A stretch of 64,000 nucleotides of DNA, from assembly GCA_900617975.1 (NCBI GenBank), contig UZAE01012086.1, forward strand, positions 1 through 64,000, read 5' to 3'. This DNA comes from Rodentolepis nana (taxonomy: Eukaryota; Platyhelminthes; Cestoda; Cyclophyllidea; Hymenolepididae). The position numbers and the translations under genes are program-made. Of this stretch, positions 62,901 to 64,000 are shown piece after piece; position 1 is the first letter of the stretch; every line of letters begins with the position of its first letter. The notes under the pieces were generated by a model. It saw nothing but the letters and a program-made list of their open reading frames with translations. It searched no databases and was not told where the DNA came from.

Positions 62901-64000
62901 GTATTATTTTCAATATTATATGAAAACCAACATGTTATTTTGAAATACACTGGCTTTCAGAGTTTGTTCTTGAGAAAACGTTTAATAGCTCTTTGTATTT
63001 GATCATATTAGTGCACAACTATAAAGTTTCATCAACCTATCGAGTTGAAAGTTTAGGTTCTGATTCCTTATTCTCTCAATTTACGCACAAGTCTCATTAG
63101 CAATTAAAATTAATCTCATAATTTGTTACCTTTTTAATAACATCAATTAGGCTATTTTCTGTTAATTGCTGTTAATATTCTATCCTTCGGTGATGTATAG
63201 AGTGGGATATTTTCTATTTTGAAGTGTATTATGAATTGTTTCAAATAATGAATAGCTATCAAACGAAATTGGCTTTCTCTATCGAAGATAATTTTATTAT
63301 TTATTTATTTTGTTAAAGATACGGTTCGGATGGAGTTTGTATACCTCTCGACGTTGCTTTTCCTAATAGAAGGACAGGTAGAATTTAGAGATTTTGAATT
63401 ATCTCTTCTCGTGATTCTTTCCTCTTTGTCTCCGCGACTTCGTGCCTTGGCGGTTTTCGTGCCTACTCTATTCGTTTAACGGTTATTGCTTTGCCATCGG
63501 AGTAGGGTTTTGCATTAGGAGATGGTAAATCTTTTGGGTAACAGACCTGTAAGTTGAAATCAGTAGGGATTTGCAACTAGTATAAGTCAACTCAACTCAG
63601 CTTAACAAGTGGAGTGAATTAACTTCCATCTCCGGTTTGGAAAACGTTTTCCAACATTCGCCTTAAGTGGAGTTGTTGTGTCGTAGAACATCTCTGGTGT
63701 GAATCTCTATTTCTGCCACCTAATTTATTAGCCTAACTCAATCTGTGCGATTTATTACTTTCCTCTCACTAAATGTCTACCGAATCCGTAGTCTTTGTGA
63801 ACGGGAATGTTAACCAGCACAAGGGGAATCAATAGCTTCGAGCAGTTAAATTAGTGTACATTTCTCGTGCCTTCGATCCTCCCTTTCCGGCTATGAAGAA
63901 TTAAGTTGCTTTCTACACAATTTCCCATATTTCACTGTAACGAATACCAATCTTTAAGGGGTATATCGTTTTCAATCCCACACGCAGTTCTTATTTCTGC
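62901..64000 (+). other. Intron 5 of SLC35C1, running off the window
   Basis: Donor G|GTATTATTTT at 62901. I looked for the next conserved segment of the family on + and did not find it before the window end, so the intron is at least 1.1 kb, far longer than the four before it. Confidence 0.6.

Noticed and set aside
63318..63385. Possible next SLC35C1 exon after an AG near 63320
   Set aside because: The translation does not match the expected conserved segment of GDP-fucose transporters, so the gene is left open at 62900.
1..64000. tRNA, rRNA genes, CRISPR arrays or bacterial operons
   Set aside because: No cloverleaf with convincing A and B boxes, no rRNA core and no regularly spaced direct repeats were found by eye; a tRNA scan could still reveal one.

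Overview
This is animal DNA, AT-rich (roughly one-third GC) and gene-poor, with spliced genes and many interspersed repeats. Nothing prokaryotic was seen. Only four genes are recognised, all in the right half. Several introns are tiny (37, 41, 42, 65 and 76 nt) while others reach 5-11 kb. One gene begins at a splice acceptor, in frame, with no start codon of its own, directly behind another gene. That pattern fits flatworm spliced-leader trans-splicing, where the leader ends in AUG. A flatworm is therefore my best guess. A nematode or another trans-splicing invertebrate is not excluded, because the ribosomal fusion gene has an LLGG-type divergent ubiquitin like nematode UBL-1.

Layout. 1-31.5 kb: no recognisable gene. 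It holds eight copies of a ~320 bp SINE-like element (five retroposons lie within 20.35-25.0 kb), a 5'-truncated LINE 3' end, a decayed mellifera-type mariner (16936-18077), microsatellites and several poly-G/C tracts. 31.7-56.9 kb: one four-exon gene on + for an SLC17-family (VGLUT/sialin-like) transporter of 574 residues; introns 1-3 are about 11.0, 7.7 and 4.8 kb. A near-identical 1.47-kb inverted repeat places one arm in intron 1 and the other in intron 2, so exon 2 sits in the loop. 58.3-58.8 kb, minus strand: compact two-exon gene for ribosomal protein eS31 fused to a ubiquitin-like domain that has lost K48, K63 and the I44 patch. 61.6-64 kb, plus strand: an Sm-fold protein (probably NAA38/LSMD1), followed 77 nt after its stop codon by the GDP-fucose transporter SLC35C1, which runs off the right edge. 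The pair looks like an operon.

The genes do not form one pathway: a transporter of the SLC17 family, a ribosomal protein, a probable NatC subunit and a Golgi nucleotide-sugar carrier. The main points to follow are the SL-supplied start codon, the exon flanked by long inverted repeats, and a LINE/SINE pair sharing a 3' tail that folds into a short hairpin.
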